DNA of 64,000 nucleotides from Onthophagus taurus (lineage: Eukaryota > Arthropoda > Insecta > Coleoptera > Scarabaeidae), in contig NC_091966.1 of NCBI RefSeq assembly GCF_036711975.1, positions 31,131,501-31,195,500 of the forward strand, given 5' to 3'. Made by a program: the position numbers and the translations under genes. Positions 58,701 to 64,000 of the stretch are shown here, one piece after another (within the stretch, counting starts at the first letter, position 1; each line of letters opens with the position of its first letter). The notes under the pieces were generated by a model. The model was not told the DNA's origin. It did no database searches and saw only the letters and a program-made list of their open reading frames with translations.

Positions 58701-59379
58701 TCATAAAGACATCACTTTTTTCCAAGCGAAACTTTTCCTTTGCAAAACTACCCAATGCCTGTACTATTAAGCTATGTTGTATTTTATGTGGGACAGTGTA
58801 AGTGCATAGTAGTTTCGTAACTGTAGTTACTACATTCATACATTGCAAGTTATATGAAATTCCCGATATTTTTTATATTGTATTGCCCAGTATATTCACG
58901 TTTACATCATCAATTTGAGTCAGGAAAGTGTTACTAAGCAACACTTACCCGACTGTTACAATATAAATTCAACATAAACAAACTGTAGCAACACCGTTGC
59001 CATTAAAAAAATATCAAAATATAGTGTCATTTTTAACTTTTGAAATTATTAAATATTTTACACCGTAATTGCAGTTTAATTGACCACATTCATATATTGC
59101 CGTACTCGTAGATATTTAGTAGTTTATATTAGTACTAGTTTAGATATTTCAGACTTGGTGCCTTCGTCATCTCGTCCGTAATATCTAACTCGTACTGTTA
59201 CAAGTCCCCTTCCGGATTTATAACGTAAATAATCATTTCTTCAAAACTTCTTGGAACAGAACAATCATTCGGCGGAAAGTCCTAAAAGTAGTGACTGACT
59301 TAGCTACTACTGAAAAATTCAATTTCCTTCAAAAAGTCGTGCGTCAGATTCTTCATAAAGTTTTTGTGTATAACTTCTT

Positions 59380-61480
59380 TAAACGACTATAATAGCTATC
59401 TTTCCATCTTTTTGGCGGTTATCCTGGCTGCCTTTTATATGCTGGTCAGCAATCTCTGGCAATTCTTGGCAGTTCATTCCCTTCAATTCATGAAACGCGC
59501 TCGTTCCAGAGTCGTTTATGTGCGCGCATCCATACTTCTTTCGTTTCGATTTACTCCCGAATTTCCTTGCTTCTTCTCTGATCACATAGTGTGTATCCAG
59601 TGATGGTTCTCAAAATCGCTATCTCGTTACTTCGAACCATCCATTTGGTTTCCACTTTGTGCACCTCCGCAGTATATGTCATTATTGGCTTGACGCAGGC
59701 TTTGTATATCCTTACTTTGGTCTTGGTAGATACGCAGTCGTTTTTCCATATGGTCGATCTTAGTGCTCCCGCTATTCTGGCTCACTTGTTTTCTCACGTT
59801 GTTCTTAAGTTCTCCATACGACGATATGTTTACGCCCAAATAAATGTAGTTTGTTACTTGCTCTATCATATAGCCATTGACTTATAGGTTATGTCTTCGC
59901 GGTTATCTATTCTCTAGATATTACCACATCTTTCGTTTCTGTAACATTTATTTCCATGTAGACTTTTTCGCATGTATTCTAAAAGTAATCAGCAGTAACC
60001 ATTGTAGTCCATTTACTGTGCCTGCAATCTGCAATTTGCAGACACAGTTGCGCCTTTCTCATAGCACATGATTTATATTTCGTCTTTTCCAATCTTGATC
60101 CCGTATTTTTCCTTACGCATTTTTCTATGATTCACCAACATTCAAAGGTATAATATTTCTTCCATGCTAAGCGTCTTTGTTTTGATTATTGTGATACTGT
60201 TTACATTAAGTTACGTGGTCTGTTTGTTTGTTTTATGTGTGGATGTCGCTCTGCAGTCTAATGCAGAGTATCTATGAAGCATAAGTATGCTGGTTTGTTA
60301 TATTCTATTGCTTTCTTCCCCACTTTATTAACTACGAAGACAACGTCGACCGTTGACCTACTTCCGACACCCCTGCTATTCCTCGCTTCTTGTTATGTTG
60401 TCCGGATCTGGTAACTAGCCAGGTCCTCCGTTGTCAATTGTTCTATTTCCTCAATCTCTTTAGCATTTCCTTCATCTTTCACCTTTTTTCTGTATACCGA
60501 CCTTGAACTTTTGCGCTCGCTGATTCGTTTTTGGGTTCCCTATAGGTCATATTTTATTTCTTTGCTAAACTCTTTTCAATATTCTCTCTTTATCTCCCTT
60601 ATTCTTTTGTTTGATCTGTTCCTTTTACTTATGAAGTTCATATAGTTTCTTGGTATCTTCTGGATTTATACAATAAGTGGGACTTCTTTTTTGCTTGGAC
60701 TGATAGTTTTCCCTAGGATGTGAACTAATGTTTTTTATTCCTATAAGAAGTATTAGCATTGATGAGTCTTGCACTCAATACTTCCGCCGCGGCTTGATTT
60801 ATTTTGCTTTGATTGGGTGCTTAAATTTATATATAGATGGATTTTTAAGCTTGTTTGTTTGGATTAATGGTCCTTTCATTCTCATTTTTGCTAACATCAG
60901 ATTTTGATTAGATCCTACGTTGGCCAATGTTAAGAACCTAAAATCCAAAATTTGTCTTGTCTGATTGCCCTGTTTGTTATTATGTAATCTATTGTAGGCA
61001 TTATTCCTCTCCTTTCTTGAAACGTAATCTTTTGTTGAGATTTGTATTCAAAATAGATGTTGTTAATCCTCAATTCGTTGTGGAAGCAAAAATCAACCAA
61101 CTTCTCACCTTCATTCCAAGTTCATTCATTATTTTTTGCATTAAATGCGTTTTTGCTGCTCTTTTGTCTTTGACCATGCCAATTATTTCTATTGGGTAAT
61201 TGCTTCCTTTTGTAATATGCTTTATTTCTCTGGTATTATCAAGCAGCTGTATGTATTATTATTTTGTTGTTATTCCTGTTTTGTTATTTCCTCAGTAGTT
61301 TTAAACTAATCTTTCATATCTTGGTGGGCCAATATGTGGTTTTGTCTGTTTAATGGAAACTTCCGCCCGTTTCTCTAATAGGTAAGCTTTCTTCCCCAAT
61401 CAGTCCGTTTGGCAATCAAGTTTGACAAATTTTTTTTATAAATGTCCTGTAATAAATTGTGTATTTTGGTGGGTCGTAAA
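59380..61480 (-). mobile_element. RTE-like LINE remnant, long and decayed
   Basis: The minus strand at 59627-59869 reads MIEQVTNYIYLGVNISSYGE (KYLG block) and YIDQ-type fragments in shifted frames. 59379-59585 covers the C-terminal tail with a DNRQKDGKIA stretch (as in RMD.NRLAKIA). Upstream sequence to about 61480 has LINE-like composition in broken frames, including parts that may derive from the RT and endonuclease. No long open frame survives. Confidence 0.6.
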
Positions 61481-62700
61481 TTGCTCCAATTTCATGTTAC
61501 AATAACGAGGTCTTTTTGAGCCATGAGAGTACTTTTGGGATTGAACCAGTCGATCCTACTTCTAATCAATCTCATCTTTCATTAAATTGATTTTCATAAC
61601 CGTTTTTACCTCCTTGTACTGCATCAGTAAAGGTCATTTGATTTCCCTATTTGGTTCTCTTCATTTTTGCAGCAATTTGACAAGGTTACATTTTTGCACA
61701 TTGTCTGCATAGATTTATGCAGGTGATTTTCTGCGTAATTAACACATACATGATAAGGTCTAGAGAATTTTTGGGTAAGTCCGATGGTTTGACAATTTTT
61801 TCATTGCGGAATTAATTTTCTTATTTTAAACGCTTCTATTCTAACTTTCATATTGACTAGGTATTAGATCCCGTTAAATTTTTTTATATCCTCTGTTTTG
61901 TTAAAAGTGACCATTACTTTTGGCAAATTAGTAGCTTGATGTAACTAACGGCTGTGAATATATTATACTACTTTCTACTGTTGGTAGTGAATGGAAATCA
62001 CTAAGGAAGGAATTGGGAGGTATTAAGAGTATTTCAAAGTGTTGAAAGAAATTGAACGAAAGATATTGGGAGGTATCATTAGCTGTTGAGAGCTATCAGA
62101 GTTGACGAGAGACATTACGATGTCTTGTAAGCCATTCTAAAACCAACGGTTTTGTTAAGCACTGAAAGCCAATAACAACGTAAGATACAGTATCATAAGA
62201 TGTTATTTGAAATCAATGGAAGACATTGTGATGTACTCCTAGCTGATGGTAGCAATTAGCAAGTTGAGACCGCTTCAATGTGTGATGTAATCGGACAATT
62301 TGGACCTAACTAGTTTCTAAAAGCGAGTGGTTCTGAGTTCCAGTAAGACCATCTAAAGATACCGGGAGCTATATAGGCTACTCTAAAATGAATGGTTTTA
62401 GAGACATTGTGATATACTTACAGCCGTTGGAAGCAATTGGCAGAAATTAGAAAGTAATTAAAAATGTAATCTGTTAAGATTTAAATTTTAATAAATCTTT
62501 AAATCTGTATAGTTTATTTTACAAGTTGATTCATTAATTTCATTCATAAATCACGTTTTAATTCCTAAAAATACCTTCTTATTGATTTTATTTTCTTTTA
62601 TCCCATTAGAACTAGAAGAGAAATCAGGAATGAGACGAGCATATTCATCATCAATTTTACGCTGACACAAAACGTGGTTTTTATTTTATATTTTTTATAT
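61480..62700. other. Spacer before the hexosaminidase gene
   Basis: No gene recognised. From 62000 to 62460 short phrases such as GACATTGTGATGTACT, AGACATT.CGATGTCTT and CTAAAA.CAACGGTTTTG recur imperfectly, which suggests an old, degenerate tandem repeat of roughly 100-120 bases. Confidence 0.35.
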
Positions 62701-62709
62701 TTTACCATA

Positions 62710-63959
62710 ATGAAACATACGTTTCTTTTATTGGTAATCAATTTTCATTTTGCGATCTCCGATATTTTTTATACTAACAACATTAGGTAAGAAGTTATAC
62801 AGCAAAAATCTATATATTTATATACCTTTTTACTTCTAGAATAGAAAATCAGAATTTTCATTGGGGTTGGAGTTGCAACAATGAAAAAGAGGTTTGCCAA
62901 AGATCCGCGGAACCGATTGATTTTAATTTAGAAGATTTAGCAAGTTTGTATGTTAAATCACAACGATTATGCAAATTAACTTGTGGTCGTTATGGACCAC
63001 TTTGGCCGAGACCTAGGATACAAACGAGTTTGTCAAAAACTGCGATACCATTTCATCCGAGTAAATTAAAATTTCGCCCATTTATCGGCGATGAAAATGT
63101 TGCAAAATATTTAAAAGAGTTTGAATCATTATTTTTGGAAAAATTAGATGGTGAATGCAACGGTTGTCAATTAAAATCGGATAATCAAATTACTGTTATA
63201 CTCACTGTTAAAGTTAATTCAACGGATTTAATCCATAAAACGGATGAAAGTTACATTCTAAATATTACTTATGATGATGAAATTAAAAAAGGTATAAATT
63301 TAATGGTAAATATAACTGGAATGACAATTTTTGGTGTACGTCATGGTTTAGAAACTCTATCTCAATTAATTGTTTCAAATAAAACCTTAAAATACCACGA
63401 CGAAGAAAAAAATACAATTTTATTTATAATACGTAAAGCTTTTATAAGCGACAAACCAGCTTATTTTCATCGAGGTCTTTTAATAGACACAGCAAGAAAT
63501 TTCCTATCGATATCAACGATTAAATCTCAAATAAATGGAATGTCTATGAGTAAAATGAACGTTTTGCATTGGCACGCTACTGATACTCAAAGTTTTCCTA
63601 TAGTTTTTCCGAGCGTTCCTAGTTTAGCAAGATATGGAGCGTATTCTGATACACAAACTTATAGTTTTTATGAAATTCAAGAACTGTTAGATTATGCTAA
63701 ATTAAGAGGGGTTAGAATTATTATGGAAATTGATGCTCCAGCTCATGCTGGAAACGGTTGGCAATTTGGTGCTCATGCTGGACTTGGAGATTTAGCAGTT
63801 TGTGTGAATAGATCGCCGTGGAGGCAATATTGTATTCAACCACCTTGTGGGCAATTAAATCCAATTAATAAAAATGTTTATTTAACATTGGGAAAACTTT
63901 ATAGTGACTTAGCTAAAATTTTTCCTAAAGGAGAGTTTTTCCATATGGGTGGAGATGAA
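62710..63959 (+). CDS. GH20 beta-N-acetylhexosaminidase, first two exons
   Basis: Exon 1 62710-62786 and exon 2 62840-63959 (donor gtaaga, acceptor ttctag, phases agree) give the first 399 residues; the gene runs off the window. Residues 1-17 form a signal peptide (MKHTFLLLVINFHFAIS). A Cys-rich start WGWSCNNEKEVC and a GH20 N-terminal alpha/beta domain (about 95-205) follow. The catalytic barrel then shows HRGLLIDTARNFLS, MNVLHWHATDTQSFP, IIMEIDAPAHAGNGW and FHMGGDE. The final Asp-Glu is the catalytic pair of substrate-assisted GH20 catalysis. Insect enzymes of this type trim N-acetylglucosamine from chitin oligomers or N-glycans, secreted or lysosomal. It resembles insect chitooligosaccharide-degrading NAG enzymes more than glycan-specific ones, but the subgroup is not settled. 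The donor right after GGDE follows from the stop that comes two codons later. Confidence 0.93.
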
Positions 63960-64000
63960 GTAAATTAATTTGAAATATCACAAGTTCTTGTGATAATGTT
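63960..64000 (+). other. Start of hexosaminidase intron 2
   Basis: Donor gtaaat at 63960, directly after the catalytic Asp-Glu codons; the intron continues past the window. Confidence 0.7.

Larger units (their letters stand above)
57844..58798. mobile_element. TA element with CCCACATAAAAT inverted ends
   Basis: The left part GTCCCACATAAAATGCAACA (57848) is the complement of ATGTTGTATTTTATGTGGGAC at 58774-58794. The outer bases CTTTGTCCC / GGGACAGTG are bounded by TA on both sides (57842-57843, 58799-58800). Inside are five ACTANN hexamer arrays and a complete nested foldback (57964-58390). No coding capacity. Confidence 0.65.

Noticed and set aside
1..64000. tRNA, rRNA or CRISPR features
   Set aside because: I saw no cloverleaf with tRNA box A/B signals, no rRNA signature and no spaced direct-repeat array. 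A tRNAscan run would be needed to be certain about tRNAs.

Overview
The window is nuclear DNA of an insect, most likely a beetle. It is AT-rich, its genes have GT-AG introns, and it holds animal genes (PICK1, palmitoyl-protein thioesterase 1, a paired-class homeobox gene, an insect-type GH20 hexosaminidase). Remnants of many transposon groups lie between them. The beetle assignment is an inference from overall character, not from a marker.

Five host genes are supported, all on the + strand. (1) 2520-3471: last two exons of PICK1 (end of the BAR domain and acidic tail); earlier exons lie left of the window. (2) 8482-16759: a two-exon gene for a small unrecognised protein (177 aa) with one hydrophobic segment; the splice phases agree. 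(3) 17820-28606: a complete five-exon PPT1 of 306 aa with its catalytic triad and a 9.7 kb first intron. (4) 49234-55577: a three-exon PRD-class homeobox gene (198 aa, Gln50), preceded by about 20 kb without host genes that carries three CpG-rich islands. (5) 62710-63959: first two exons of a secreted GH20 beta-N-acetylhexosaminidase, cut by the right edge.

The rest is largely mobile DNA: at least a dozen non-LTR retrotransposon fragments, a Penelope-like element (23.3-26.5 kb), a Gypsy integrase remnant, and hAT, piggyBac (two), pogo-like, PIF/Harbinger and mariner fragments. There are also several foldback or MITE-like elements with TA target sites. Two places are nested. At 43.9-47.4 kb one TA element holds a LINE remnant, and its neighbour holds a complete foldback element. 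At 57.8-58.8 kb another pair is nested.

The strongest unexplained signals are three. A hammerhead-like sequence pattern occurs in the Penelope-like element and in four other repeats. An ACTANN hexamer array kept in strict 6-nt register occurs in about eight copies, mostly beside the same TTCGGG motif. Foldback elements that all end in CAGGRTG recur. The host genes show no operon-like or pathway link; they are simply neighbours.
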